Part shown: one piece after another, positions 8,938 through 17,341 of the stretch
How positions within the stretch are numbered: position 1 is the stretch's first letter
Layout: each line of letters starts with the position of its first letter
Source: Candidatus Dadabacteria bacterium
GTDB lineage: Bacteria; Desulfobacterota_D; UBA1144; Nemesobacterales; Nemesobacteraceae
Length of the DNA: 64,000 nucleotides
Assembly: GCA_009840385.1 (NCBI GenBank)
Contig: VXNX01000005.1
Span: forward strand, 1 to 64,000
Reading direction: 5' to 3'
The notes under the pieces: generated by a model
Told to the model about the DNA's origin: nothing
What the model saw: the letters and a program-made list of their open reading frames with translations, nothing else
The model's database searches: none
Translations under genes and position numbers: made by a program

Positions 8938-10212
8938 ATGCGCGTAGCTATTATAGGAAATGGGGTGACCGGGGTTGCAGCCGCCTTGAGTATACGCAGG
9001 CACCAGCCCGACTGGGAAATCGTAATGATTTCGGGGGAATCTTCATTTCACTACTCCCGCCCGGCGCTCATGTACATATTCATGGGCCACATGAGCTACA
9101 AGGATACCAAGCCCTACGAGGACAGTTTCTGGCAAAAAAACCGCATTGATCTGCTACGGGGCTGGGTTACTGAGATTGATACCGCCGGGAAAAAACTGAT
9201 CATGCACGAAAAAGATCCCGTTTCGTTCGATAAGCTGCTTATCGCCACTGGGTCCAAGTCAAACAAATTCGGGTGGCCCGGTCAGGATCTCGGTGGTGTC
9301 CAGGGTTTATACAGCCTGATAGATCTAAGGCTTCTTTACGAGAACGTGAAGGGTGCCCGAAGCGCCGTCATAGTCGGGGGAGGGCTGATCGGAATCGAAC
9401 TTGCGGAGATGCTCCACTCGCGCAATATTCACGTCACCTTTCTGGTAAGAGAGGAGTCCTACTGGACAAACGTCCTTCCGATTGAGGAATCGCGGATGAT
9501 AAACCGTGTGATCACCGAACAGGGAATAGACCTCAGACTCACCACTGAGCTCAAGGAGATAGTCGGGAACGATTCGGGAAGAGTGCGGGGAGTTATAACC
9601 AACAAAGAGGAATTCATAGAAGCTCAGATAGTCGGACTCACCGCGGGGGTGAGTCCCAACATCGCCCTTGCCAAGACAAGCGGCATAAAGACAGGAAGGG
9701 GGATTCTGGTCGACTGGAGTTTCAGAACCGATATCCCGGACGTGTTCGCTGCCGGGGACTGTGCCGAGATAATTACCGAAGGAGAGGGAAGGAACCTTAT
9801 TCAGCAGGTCTGGTACACGGGCAAGAGCCAGGGAAAGGTGGCCGGAGAAGTCATGGCCGGCCAGCAGAGCGTGTATGACCCTGGGATATGGTATAACTCG
9901 GCCAAGTTCTTCGATCTTGAGTACCAGACTTACGGTATGGTGAAAAACGTTCCCGTTGAAGAGGAAAGCAATTTTTACTGGGAGCATCCCGATCACAGCC
10001 GTTCGATAAGAATAGTTACGAGAGACGGCGCTGTCTGCGGCATAAACGTCATGGGCCTTCGCTACAGCCACAGGGTTTGTGAGAGTTGGGTAGCGGAGGG
10101 AAGGTCCCTTGACTACGTGCTCGATCATCTCGGGGATGCCAATTTCGACCCCGAGTTCTACGAAAAGTGCGAGGCGGAAATAATAAGGGAAATAAGGAAG
10201 CAGGCCGCCTGA
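8938..10212 (+). CDS. FAD-dependent pyridine nucleotide-disulfide oxidoreductase family protein
   Basis: 424 residues. Two Rossmann folds are evident: an N-terminal FAD site (IIGNGVTGVAAALS) and a central NAD(P) site (IVGGGLIGIELAE), plus the second FAD motif near DVFAAGDCAE and the linker TAGVSPN. There is no CxxxxC redox disulfide, so it resembles the NirB N-terminal domain, rubredoxin or ferredoxin reductases, rather than a lipoamide dehydrogenase. It would pass electrons between NAD(P)H and a protein partner. TGATG joins it to the following polyferredoxin gene, so the two are probably made together and may form a complex at the membrane. Confidence 0.85.
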   Translation: MRVAIIGNGVTGVAAALSIRRHQPDWEIVMISGESSFHYSRPALMYIFMGHMSYKDTKPYEDSFWQKNRIDLLRGWVTEIDTAGKKLIMHEKDPVSFDKLLIATGSKSNKFGWPGQDLGGVQGLYSLIDLRLLYENVKGARSAVIVGGGLIGIELAEMLHSRNIHVTFLVREESYWTNVLPIEESRMINRVITEQGIDLRLTTELKEIVGNDSGRVRGVITNKEEFIEAQIVGLTAGVSPNIALAKTSGIKTGRGILVDWSFRTDIPDVFAAGDCAEIITEGEGRNLIQQVWYTGKSQGKVAGEVMAGQQSVYDPGIWYNSAKFFDLEYQTYGMVKNVPVEEESNFYWEHPDHSRSIRIVTRDGAVCGINVMGLRYSHRVCESWVAEGRSLDYVLDHLGDANFDPEFYEKCEAEIIREIRKQAA

Positions 10213-11606
10213 TGGAACAGCATACGATAAGCTACGATTTTGACGAGGAAACTCTGGGTTTTGAGGAACCGGAGAAGGCTCCGGCCAAGCCGCTTGGAAC
10301 CGGAGAAAAGCTTTCTCTCGCTGTCCTAGGATTCGGAATACTGATGTTTGCGCTTCAGGCCATGGGCATGCCTCCGGGCGGCACCTGGGCCGGATTTCTT
10401 CTGGTACTTCTTCCCGTCTTCTTCGGTACGGCGTTCTACTTCTACCTTGATTTCAAGGACACAGTTCCGGGTATCAAGCACGACAACATCTACTTCAGGG
10501 GACTGACCAACAAGGGGGTTCTCGGCTGGCTTGTCGGAATTGTGTTCACCGGTTTCTACATAGCTCTTTACTGGTTTCCCGAATATTTGGCGGGAGGAAT
10601 AAAGATCGTAAACCCGCTCTCGGTTGCCCTCTCCGGTTCTCCGGCTAACAACTGGTTTTTCTACGGTTTTCTCTACACCCTAGCCGTCTTTGTTTTCGGA
10701 GTGAGAATGTTCATGAAATACAGGAATAACCGCTACCAGAAGATAAGAACGGCCTCGGTTATGTTCTTCCAGCTTGGGTTCGCTTTTCTTATTCCCAACA
10801 TACTTATGCTGTTTAACCAGCCCGAGTTCTACCTTAGCTACTTCTGGCCGCTTAAACCCGAATACCTGTTCCCGGGCACTTTAAGCTATTTTGTGAATCA
10901 TCCCGGGGGACTTGGAATGTTCCTTATTTTCTGGGGAGCCGTAATGACCTTCATTGCCACTCCGCTTCTTACCTACTATTTCGGCAAGAGGTGGTACTGT
11001 TCCTGGGTGTGCGGATGCGGGGGGCTTGCGGAAACCATGGGGGATCCGTTTAGACAGCTTTCTGACAAATCGAAGAAGGCGTGGCGAATAGAGCGCTGGC
11101 TCGTTCATTCCGTACTGGTGTTCATCGTCGTTACTACGGTTCTTCTCTGGGTTAACTCCGCAACCTCGGGAGCGGTGTTCGGAGAAGCGTCGATGTCCCT
11201 TAAGAAGTGGTACGGGTTCTACATCGGTGCTATTTTCTCTGGGGTTATAGGCGTGGGTTTCTACCCCATAATGGGAAGCAGGGTGTGGTGCCGGTTCGGT
11301 TGTCCCATGGCGGCCGTTCTCGGGATTTTCCAGAGGTATCTGTCTAGGTTCAGGATTACCACAAACGGTGACCAGTGCATGTCATGCGGGAACTGCTCCA
11401 CTTACTGCGAGATGGGAATAGACGTCAGGGCTTACGCCCAGAAGGGCGAAAACATAGTGAGAGCGTCATGTGTTGGATGCGGGGTATGCTCGGCTGTGTG
11501 TCCCAGAGGAGTGCTCAAGCTTGAGGATGGGGGAACTTTCAAGGACAGGTTCTCAGGAGCGGACAGGCCACTTGGGGCGCTTATCGATTCCCTGAAACAT
11601 GTCTAG
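10212..11606 (+). CDS. Polytopic membrane polyferredoxin (NapH/CcoG/RdxA-like)
   Basis: 464 residues from the ATG at 10212, which overlaps the upstream TGA; a longer frame from 10167 lies inside the preceding gene. About seven or eight membrane helices occur between residues 30 and 385. Cysteine motifs: CSWVCGCGG and CRFGCPM on membrane loops (the NapH-like CxxxCP signature in the second), then two ferredoxin-type [4Fe-4S] motifs, CMSCGNCSTYC and CVGCGVCSAVCP, in the C-terminal soluble part. Such proteins carry electrons between the quinone pool and a cytoplasmic or periplasmic partner. No nap, cco or nos genes are nearby; the partner here is most likely the oxidoreductase just upstream. Confidence 0.85.
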   Translation: MEQHTISYDFDEETLGFEEPEKAPAKPLGTGEKLSLAVLGFGILMFALQAMGMPPGGTWAGFLLVLLPVFFGTAFYFYLDFKDTVPGIKHDNIYFRGLTNKGVLGWLVGIVFTGFYIALYWFPEYLAGGIKIVNPLSVALSGSPANNWFFYGFLYTLAVFVFGVRMFMKYRNNRYQKIRTASVMFFQLGFAFLIPNILMLFNQPEFYLSYFWPLKPEYLFPGTLSYFVNHPGGLGMFLIFWGAVMTFIATPLLTYYFGKRWYCSWVCGCGGLAETMGDPFRQLSDKSKKAWRIERWLVHSVLVFIVVTTVLLWVNSATSGAVFGEASMSLKKWYGFYIGAIFSGVIGVGFYPIMGSRVWCRFGCPMAAVLGIFQRYLSRFRITTNGDQCMSCGNCSTYCEMGIDVRAYAQKGENIVRASCVGCGVCSAVCPRGVLKLEDGGTFKDRFSGADRPLGALIDSLKHV

Positions 11607-11626
11607 TTTTGGCGCCACCGTGACTC

Positions 11627-12082
11627 TCAGATGTTGAGGAACTCAACGGATTCCAGGCTTTCTTTTTTTCCGCGGTCAACCCTTTCGACTATGTTGCCGC
11701 TTTCTATATCGAAGATGAAACAGGATATTCCGGAAAGTATCTCCATGTTAAACTCCATGAAATTGTTTACGTATATTTTGGAGTCTTCGATGATTTCCTT
11801 GAGATCGGCTTTTTCCGGTTTTCTTACTAAAATGAAATATGCGCACAGAAAGTCGGGAAGATCGGCATTGTGCGCGAACACCGATTTTGAATCGTATTTC
11901 AGGATTACGTTATTGTTGAAATAGCGCTGGTATCCCGCAATGAGCGGCTGGTTCAGATGAGACAGGGCGTAAACGATCGCGCAGGCGATTCTGCTCTGGT
12001 TCTCAATCATGAAATCAAGCGCTTCCTTGTTGAACCGCTCGAGTGTTTTTTCCGGTTTTTCCTTGTCTCGTGGTTCTCGCAT
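11627..12082 (-). CDS. Unknown soluble protein
   Basis: 151 residues, start ATG at 12082. The charged N-terminus (REPRDKEKPEKTLERFNKEAL) is followed by mixed helix and strand, without membrane segments, signal peptide or motifs I recognise. Two cysteines occur near residues 34 and 80 and a third near 120. It converges on the polyferredoxin gene and lies 88 bases downstream of rny on the same strand, in a gap that could hold its own promoter (revcomp TATATT near 12133). Function unknown. Confidence 0.6.
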   Translation of the reverse strand: MREPRDKEKPEKTLERFNKEALDFMIENQSRIACAIVYALSHLNQPLIAGYQRYFNNNVILKYDSKSVFAHNADLPDFLCAYFILVRKPEKADLKEIIEDSKIYVNNFMEFNMEILSGISCFIFDIESGNIVERVDRGKKESLESVEFLNI

Positions 12083-12170
12083 TTCTTCCTCCTTCAGCAG
12101 TTCTCCCTTTCCGGTCTGTTTTTAAGTGCCGGTGTAATATACCACAAAGATCCCACGTTTGGCGTGTTTT

Positions 12171-13727
12171 CTATGAAGCGTATGCGGTAGCCCTGCTTTC
12201 CCTTATGACCATGATTTTTATCTGTCCCGGATAAACAACCTCATTTTCTATTTTCTTGGCTATTTCATGCGAGAGAATCGCTCCTTCCTCATCGCTTACC
12301 TGATCGCTTTCCACTATCACCCTTACCTCTCTTCCCGCTTGGATCGCATAGCACCTCTCAACGCCTGGGAAGGAACTCGCGACGCCTTCTATGCTCTCGA
12401 TTCTTTTCACGTAGTTCTCATACGTTTCCCTCCTAGCGCCGGGACGTGCGGCGGAAATAGCGTCCGCTGCCTGAACCAAAAGCGGGAGAACTCCCTGAGG
12501 CTGTGGATCATGTGTTTTTTCAAGCGCGTCTATGATCTCCGGGGGCTCGCCGTATTTCTTGACGATATTCGTCCCTATGTCCACGTGAGAGCCTTCAATC
12601 TCATGATCAACCGCTTTTCCTATGTCGTGGAGAAGGCCGGCTCTTTTAGCGAGCTTTTCGCTGTAGCCGATTTCGGAGGCGAGCATTCCGCAGATAAACC
12701 CTACTTCAATCGAGTGATTGAGTATGTTCTGCGAGTAGCTTGTTCTGTATTTAAGCATCCCGAGCTTGCTTATCAGTTCCGGATGCATGCCGCTTATGCC
12801 GAGATCGAAAAGCGCTTTTTCCCCTTCTTTCTGTATCTCCTTTTCTATTTCCTTTTCAACCTCGCTTACCACTTCTTCGATTCTCGCCGGATGTATCCTT
12901 CCGTCCGCTATCAGCCGCTCAAGGGAAATTTTCGCCACTTCCCGCCTTATGGGGTTAAAGCACGAGATCACGACTGTCTCTGGCGTATCATCAATAATGA
13001 TGTCCACTCCTGTGCGAAGCTCTATGGAGCGGATGTTCCGTCCTTCGCGCCCGATGATTCTTCCCTTTACATCGTCGCTTGGAAGATTCACTACCGACAC
13101 TGTTTTCTCGCTCGTGTATCTGCCGGAATACCTCTGAATGGCAAGAGATATTATATCCTTCGCCTTCTGCTCAGCGGTTGAGTTGCAGTCTTCTTCTATC
13201 TGCTTGAGTTTTTTAGCCGCCTCATGTCTTGCCTCATCCTCTACCAGACTTACGAGTTCGGCTTTTGCCGCTTCGCGGGTCAGGCCTGATATTTCCTCTA
13301 TCTTGCCCTTTATCTCTTCGATGTTCTCATCAAGGATCCTTTGCTTTTCTTCGGCGGCGAGGTTTTTGCTCTCGAACTCCGCCTGCATTTTTTCAAGTTC
13401 CGATTGTTTTCTATCAATCTCCTCGTATTTTTTGTTAAGATCCTCTTCCCTTGCTTTTAGTTTTTTTTCAGTGGAGGAAAATTCCTTGCGTTTCTCACTC
13501 GACATTCTCTGCATCTGGGAATTTTTGTCCTTAACGAGTTTCTTCGCCCTGTTTTCCGCCCTGTTTCTTATCTCTTCTGCTCTTTTCTCGGCTCCTTCAA
13601 TTATGATCTGGGCCTGATCACGGCTTTTGCGGACCCTGTTTTTCTCCATGATCATCCTGTAGATGAAATGGGCTGCGAATCCGAGTCCGAAGAGCAGTAG
13701 AAGCAGTAGTATTGATTGTGCTTGCAT
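12171..13727 (-). CDS. rny: Ribonuclease Y
   Basis: 518 residues, the normal size. N-terminal membrane anchor (residues 5-25), a long Arg/Glu/Lys coiled coil (about 30-180), a KH RNA-binding domain with GRIIGREGRNIRS near residue 225, and an HD domain with LLHDIGKAVDHE near residue 365. RNase Y is a membrane-bound endoribonuclease that begins mRNA decay in many bacteria lacking RNase E. Here an RNase G/E protein is also present in the window. It follows the formyl-THF cyclo-ligase gene after one base, so it belongs to the zapB-zapA-fau-rny unit. Confidence 0.96.
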   Translation of the reverse strand: MQAQSILLLLLLFGLGFAAHFIYRMIMEKNRVRKSRDQAQIIIEGAEKRAEEIRNRAENRAKKLVKDKNSQMQRMSSEKRKEFSSTEKKLKAREEDLNKKYEEIDRKQSELEKMQAEFESKNLAAEEKQRILDENIEEIKGKIEEISGLTREAAKAELVSLVEDEARHEAAKKLKQIEEDCNSTAEQKAKDIISLAIQRYSGRYTSEKTVSVVNLPSDDVKGRIIGREGRNIRSIELRTGVDIIIDDTPETVVISCFNPIRREVAKISLERLIADGRIHPARIEEVVSEVEKEIEKEIQKEGEKALFDLGISGMHPELISKLGMLKYRTSYSQNILNHSIEVGFICGMLASEIGYSEKLAKRAGLLHDIGKAVDHEIEGSHVDIGTNIVKKYGEPPEIIDALEKTHDPQPQGVLPLLVQAADAISAARPGARRETYENYVKRIESIEGVASSFPGVERCYAIQAGREVRVIVESDQVSDEEGAILSHEIAKKIENEVVYPGQIKIMVIRESRATAYAS

Positions 13728-13728
13728 T

Positions 13729-14508
13729 TCAGTCTCCTTTTTCTCCCAGACAGTTAATGGCTTCGTCCTCCGTGATTATGCGGCCCGCCTTCGCATCGGT
13801 TTCGTGCGAAGGAACGCTTTTTAGCACCTGGAACCGGTAAGCCAGCCCAAAGCGGGCCCGCCTGGGGATATCTTTTAAAAACCTGTCGTAAAAACCTTTT
13901 CCGTACCCGATTCTGTTTCCGGAAAGATCAAATACCACTCCAGGCACCAGCACGAGGTCAAGTTCGTTGCTGCGTGCGGGCTCGGCATCCTCCGGGGGCT
14001 CGGGAATTGCGAAAGCCCCGGGAGTAAGTTCCTTGACATTTTTCGTTCTGAGAAAAACGAGATCGGAACCTCGGGTCTTCGGAAAAAAAACCTTTTTTTC
14101 AAGATCTATGCATTTTTTGAATATCTCAAGGGTGTCTACTTCGCCGTTTACGGGGAAATAAAGAGCTACGCTCGACGCGTCAATGAAAGCTTTTTCGGAA
14201 AGAAGAACCTTGAGAATCAGGCTTGATTTTTCTTGGGAAACAGATGGGGAGAGATCTCTTCTTTTCTTAAGAAGATCTCTTCTCAGCTTGTTCTTTTCCT
14301 CAAGGATTGGGTTTCCCGGGCTGGTTTGCCGGGAACCGTTTGCGGATGTGGAGCCGGAGTCGGTCTCAGAAGTTGCTTCCTCTTGATCTGAAAGGGTCTT
14401 CGGAACTTTCTTCAACAAGGAGGGGTTCTTCGCTTTCGCTGTTTCCGGGTGATTCGAGCAGTCCGACGAGTTCTTCTGTTTTTCTTTCCGCGGTTCTCTT
14501 GAATTCAT
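13729..14508 (-). CDS. fau: 5-formyltetrahydrofolate cyclo-ligase with long N-terminal extension
   Basis: Converts 5-formyl-THF to 5,10-methenyl-THF with ATP (EC 6.3.3.2). The conserved domain begins at EKNKLRRDLLKKRRDLS and includes VALYFPVNGEVDT and the signature GNRIGYGKGFYDRFL. Upstream of it lie about 70 hydrophilic Ser/Thr/Glu-rich residues. The ATG chosen at 14508 has a good AGAGGG eight bases upstream but lies inside zapA, giving a 143-base same-strand overlap. TTG codons at residues 31-32 are alternatives, and no start codon exists between zapA's stop and the domain. The zapA-fau adjacency is conserved in Proteobacteria (there with 6S RNA between them, for which there is no room here). 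Confidence 0.85.
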   Translation of the reverse strand: MNSREPRKEKQKNSSDCSNHPETAKAKNPSLLKKVPKTLSDQEEATSETDSGSTSANGSRQTSPGNPILEEKNKLRRDLLKKRRDLSPSVSQEKSSLILKVLLSEKAFIDASSVALYFPVNGEVDTLEIFKKCIDLEKKVFFPKTRGSDLVFLRTKNVKELTPGAFAIPEPPEDAEPARSNELDLVLVPGVVFDLSGNRIGYGKGFYDRFLKDIPRRARFGLAYRFQVLKSVPSHETDAKAGRIITEDEAINCLGEKGD

Positions 14509-14719
14509 CAAATTCCCTCTGTAATGCGAAGAAATCATCGACGATCTCGAGAGAAGCCAGAAAAACGGGAGGAGAGACGGTTACTGTTGGGCCGCCTTCA
14601 GCCGCTTGGGTAATTTTTTGTTCAAGATAATTCACAATTTCCATAACGTAATCTTTTTCGGCATCCGTAACAACGGAGTATTCCTTACCAAAGAAAACTA
14701 CTTTTATCCTGTCTTTCAT
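14366..14719 (-). CDS. zapA: Cell division protein ZapA
   Basis: 117 residues. The N-terminal ZapA head (IKVVFFGKEYSVVTDAEKDY, then YVMEIVNYLEQKI) is followed by a helix that forms the dimer or tetramer coiled coil (FDEFKRTAERKTEELVGLL). ZapA cross-links FtsZ protofilaments at the division site. The C-terminal 25 residues are acidic and encoded in DNA that also encodes the N-terminal extension of the cyclo-ligase in another frame. It overlaps the upstream coiled-coil gene by four bases. Confidence 0.88.
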   Translation of the reverse strand: MKDRIKVVFFGKEYSVVTDAEKDYVMEIVNYLEQKITQAAEGGPTVTVSPPVFLASLEIVDDFFALQREFDEFKRTAERKTEELVGLLESPGNSESEEPLLVEESSEDPFRSRGSNF

Positions 14720-14925
14720 ACCGACTCTTCGCCAAGATGCTGCTCGATTATCCGTATCATGTTGTCAACGCGTGTTCCAAGGCGCTCCTTTTCGGCTTCA
14801 AGCGAAGCGACATTTTCTCTTAGCACCTTAATTTCTTCAAGCAATCTGTTGTGTTCTTCAGCCGTCTTGGCGTTTTTGTCTACGTACTCTCTGATTTTTC
14901 TCTCAAGAATCTCCAATGATTCCAT
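14716..14925 (-). CDS. zapB: ZapB-like coiled-coil division protein
   Basis: 69 residues from the ATG at 14925 (MESLEILERK); an upstream in-frame start at 14985 would add residues unlike the family. Almost the entire protein is a heptad-rich coiled coil (LLEEIKVLRENVASLEAEK, then LGTRVDNMIRII). Position directly upstream of zapA with ATGA overlap, and the length, support a ZapB-like or FtsB-like partner that binds ZapA. Coiled coils are poor evidence of homology, so the name rests largely on context. It diverges from prfA. Confidence 0.65.
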   Translation of the reverse strand: MESLEILERKIREYVDKNAKTAEEHNRLLEEIKVLRENVASLEAEKERLGTRVDNMIRIIEQHLGEESV

Positions 14926-15035
14926 ATTGAATATGAATTGTATCTCCGTGGTGGGATTATTGCAAGAATTATCCAGAAAACGCATTTACACGGGCCCCCG
15001 GAGAGGATTTTTTTACGTTTTAAACACTTTTTGTC

Positions 15036-15041
15036 TATAAT
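15036..15041 (+). promoter_or_regulatory. -10 box directly upstream of prfA
   Basis: A perfect TATAAT ends seven bases before the prfA ATG and no Shine-Dalgarno sequence is present. Transcription would start at or next to the A of the start codon, implying a leaderless mRNA. The -35 region is T-rich but not close to consensus. Confidence 0.6.
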
Positions 15042-15048
15042 TTCTGCC

Positions 15049-16137
15049 ATGCAGATAAATCCTGTTGAAGACGAGAGGCTGTTTGAAAAACTAGAGGAGC
15101 TTGAGCGCAAGTTCGTTGAACTTGAGAGGGCGCTCGGCGACCCTGACATCTCCGCCCAGCAGAGAATCAAGTGCTCGAAAGAGCGTGCGGAGCTTGAGGA
15201 TGTGGTTTCCGTTTACGGGCGACTTAAGGAAGTTGCCGAGGCGATAGAGGAAAACCGCAAGCTGCTTGATGACAGTGAGCTTGCGTCTCTTGCCCGCGAG
15301 GAGGTCGATGAGCTTTCGGAGGAGAAAAACGAGCTTGAGCAGAGACTCAGAAAGCTTCTTCTGCCCAAGGACCCCAATCTTGGGAAAAATGTTTTTCTCG
15401 AGATTAGGGCCGGGGCCGGGGGGGAAGAGGCGGCGCTTTTCGCGGCCGACCTTCTCAGGATGTACTCAAGGTACTGTGAGAACCACCGCTGGAAGGTCGA
15501 GACCATAACCTTGAACGAGACCGGGATCGGGGGAATAAAGGAACTTGTGGTGAAGATCGAAGGTCGGGAGGTTTACGCCAAGCTCAGATATGAAAGCGGG
15601 GTCCACAGGGTTCAGCGGATACCCTCGACCGAGGCTGGAGGGAGAATACATACCTCAACGGCGACCGTTGCCGTGCTGCCGGAGGCCGACGAGGTTGACG
15701 TGGAAGTGGACGAGAGGGAGCTCAAAGTAGATACCTTCAGGTCTTCCGGTCCGGGGGGTCAGCACGTCAACAAAACGGATTCCGCGATAAGGATAACCCA
15801 CATTCCCACGGGAATCGTTGTTCAGTGCCAGGATGACCGCTCGCAGCAGAAAAACAGAGTTCATGCCATGAGCATGCTCCGTGCGAAACTTTACGAAATA
15901 GAGGAGCGCAAGCGCGCAAGTGAAATTTCGCAGACCAGGAAAACCCAGGTCGGAAGCGGCGACAGAAGCGAGAAGATAAGGACCTACAACTTTCCTCAGG
16001 GAAGGATAACCGACCACAGAATAGGTCTCACTCTCCATAAGATCGAGGGGGTGCTGGGAGGGGAACTGGATCCTCTGCTCGAACCGCTCGCGGCGCATTT
16101 TCAGGCAGAAAGTCTGAAAAATCTCTCGGATGGCTGA
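15049..16137 (+). CDS. prfA: Peptide chain release factor 1
   Basis: 362 residues from the ATG at 15049 (MQINPVEDER); a longer frame from 14938 would read through the promoter. Release factor 1 terminates translation at UAA and UAG. The PxT codon-recognition tripeptide appears as PST in RIPSTEAGGRIHTS, and the peptidyl-tRNA hydrolysis motif GGQ as GPGGQHVNKTDSA near residue 236. In many genomes prmC follows prfA, but here a CcsA-type membrane protein does. The start codon follows a -10 box closely, so the mRNA may be leaderless. Confidence 0.97.
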   Translation: MQINPVEDERLFEKLEELERKFVELERALGDPDISAQQRIKCSKERAELEDVVSVYGRLKEVAEAIEENRKLLDDSELASLAREEVDELSEEKNELEQRLRKLLLPKDPNLGKNVFLEIRAGAGGEEAALFAADLLRMYSRYCENHRWKVETITLNETGIGGIKELVVKIEGREVYAKLRYESGVHRVQRIPSTEAGGRIHTSTATVAVLPEADEVDVEVDERELKVDTFRSSGPGGQHVNKTDSAIRITHIPTGIVVQCQDDRSQQKNRVHAMSMLRAKLYEIEERKRASEISQTRKTQVGSGDRSEKIRTYNFPQGRITDHRIGLTLHKIEGVLGGELDPLLEPLAAHFQAESLKNLSDG

Positions 16138-16151
16138 AGGCTTTTCCTGGC

Positions 16152-16179
16152 TTGTATTTGCCGGCTTGGGCAATACAAT
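16152..16179 (+). promoter_or_regulatory. Promoter of the CcsA-type gene
   Basis: TTGTAT (16152-16157) and TACAAT (16174-16179) are 16 bases apart. The -10 ends nine bases before the ATG at 16189 and no ribosome binding site is seen, again fitting a leaderless or near-leaderless message. Confidence 0.55.
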
Positions 16180-16188
16180 ATACCTTCA

Positions 16189-16992
16189 ATGAATCTCATA
16201 TATCTGATTTCAGCCCTTTACCTGCTTTCTTCCCTTATCTACGGAACGTATCTCTGGTCGCAGAAAAGAAAAATCTCTCGGGCGGGGGTTTATTTCGCCG
16301 TTGCGGGAGTACTTGTTCACACCACACTGCTGGTTGTCTTCCTGATGCGCGGAGATATACTGGCCGGAAGCACTTCAAGGCCCCTCTTTATCTTTTCGTG
16401 GTTAATAACACTTGTCTTTTTAGTCTCACAGTTAAGATTCAAGACTCCAGTGCTCGGCGCGTTCGTGCTCCCGGTAGCTTTTCTCGGGACCTTGCCCTAC
16501 GTGATTATTCCCGATGGGATGATTACCCAGGATCCGACGCTTGCCAATCCCTGGATACTGGCGCACATACTGTCCATTTTCCTCGGGGAGGCGTTTTTCG
16601 CGATATCGTTTCTAGCGGGTGCGATCTACATATTTCAGGAAAACCAACTCAAGTCGAAAAGAATCGGAACCCACCTGAAAAAACTTCCTTCCCTGATAAC
16701 CCTTGACAGGATAAATCACCTGAGTCTCCTTCTTGGGTTTCCCCTTCTGACCGTGAGTCTAGTAATCGGTTTCATACTGGCAAGGGAGATATGGAGCGAG
16801 GGATGGACATGGGGTGCGAAGGAGACTTGGTCTACGGTTACGTGGCTTCTTTACGCTTTCTTGATAAACGGACGTCTTTCCCTTGGATGGAGAGGCAGGA
16901 GGGCGGCGCTTGGGGCGGTGGTCGGATTCTGCATCGTGGTGGCGACGTTCGTGGTGGGATATATCTTCCCCGGACAGCACAGATTCGATTGA
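16189..16992 (+). CDS. Cytochrome c assembly protein, CcsA/HemX type
   Basis: 267 residues with about eight membrane helices. The family signature occurs as WTWGAKETWSTVTWLLYA, the tryptophan-rich haem-handling loop (WGxKExW) of the CcsA/CcmC/CcmF superfamily, and conserved histidines lie in helices (VHTTLL, LAHILS, GQHRFD). The length and the GxKET variant fit the short HemX/YpjD branch, which often neighbours haem biosynthesis genes; full-size CcsA is longer. Role: haem export or delivery for cytochrome c maturation, or a haem-synthesis accessory role. No partner (ResB/Ccs1) is in this window. Confidence 0.82.
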   Translation: MNLIYLISALYLLSSLIYGTYLWSQKRKISRAGVYFAVAGVLVHTTLLVVFLMRGDILAGSTSRPLFIFSWLITLVFLVSQLRFKTPVLGAFVLPVAFLGTLPYVIIPDGMITQDPTLANPWILAHILSIFLGEAFFAISFLAGAIYIFQENQLKSKRIGTHLKKLPSLITLDRINHLSLLLGFPLLTVSLVIGFILAREIWSEGWTWGAKETWSTVTWLLYAFLINGRLSLGWRGRRAALGAVVGFCIVVATFVVGYIFPGQHRFD

Positions 16993-17020
16993 AGCCGCTT
17001 GAAATTCCCCGCAGCACTGG

Positions 17021-17050
17021 TTTACAAAAATTCGGAAATAGCGTTATAAT
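17021..17050 (+). promoter_or_regulatory. Promoter of the dodecin gene
   Basis: TTTACA (17021-17026) and a perfect TATAAT (17045-17050) with an 18-base spacer. A leader of about 39 bases leads to a strong ribosome binding site (AAGGAGG, 17083-17089). This gene therefore has a conventional leader, unlike several others in the window. Confidence 0.65.
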
Positions 17051-17095
17051 ATATGCCCCGAATTACGGCAAAAAACTGTTTTAAGGAGGATTACT

Positions 17096-17299
17096 ATGGC
17101 TGTAGCTAGAGTAACGGAAGTTATAGGATCATCCGAGAAGTCATGGGATGACGCTGTGCAGGAGGCTCTTGACAGAGCCAACAAGACGATAAGGGGTCTT
17201 ACCGGAATCGAGGTAACAAAGATGAACGCCCGTATAGAGGACGGGCAGATTACCGAGTACCGCTCCCACGTCAGAATCACCTTTATTCTGGAGGATTAG
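17096..17299 (+). CDS. Dodecin family flavin-binding protein
   Basis: 67 residues, the full family length. Dodecins form hollow dodecamers that bind flavins (FMN or riboflavin) and buffer them against photochemistry. The family pattern is clear: VARVTEVIGSSEKSWDDAV, where the tryptophan stacks on the flavin, then the GLTGIEVTKMNARIEDG strand turn and the YRSHVRITFILED C-terminal strand. A perfect ribosome binding site and promoter precede it, suggesting high expression. It lies 42 bases upstream of the DapF-like gene, which may be co-transcribed. Confidence 0.93.
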   Translation: MAVARVTEVIGSSEKSWDDAVQEALDRANKTIRGLTGIEVTKMNARIEDGQITEYRSHVRITFILED

Positions 17300-17341
17300 T
17301 ATCTTCTTCCGGAGTGTTTTCCCAAAACTGAAGACAACGTG

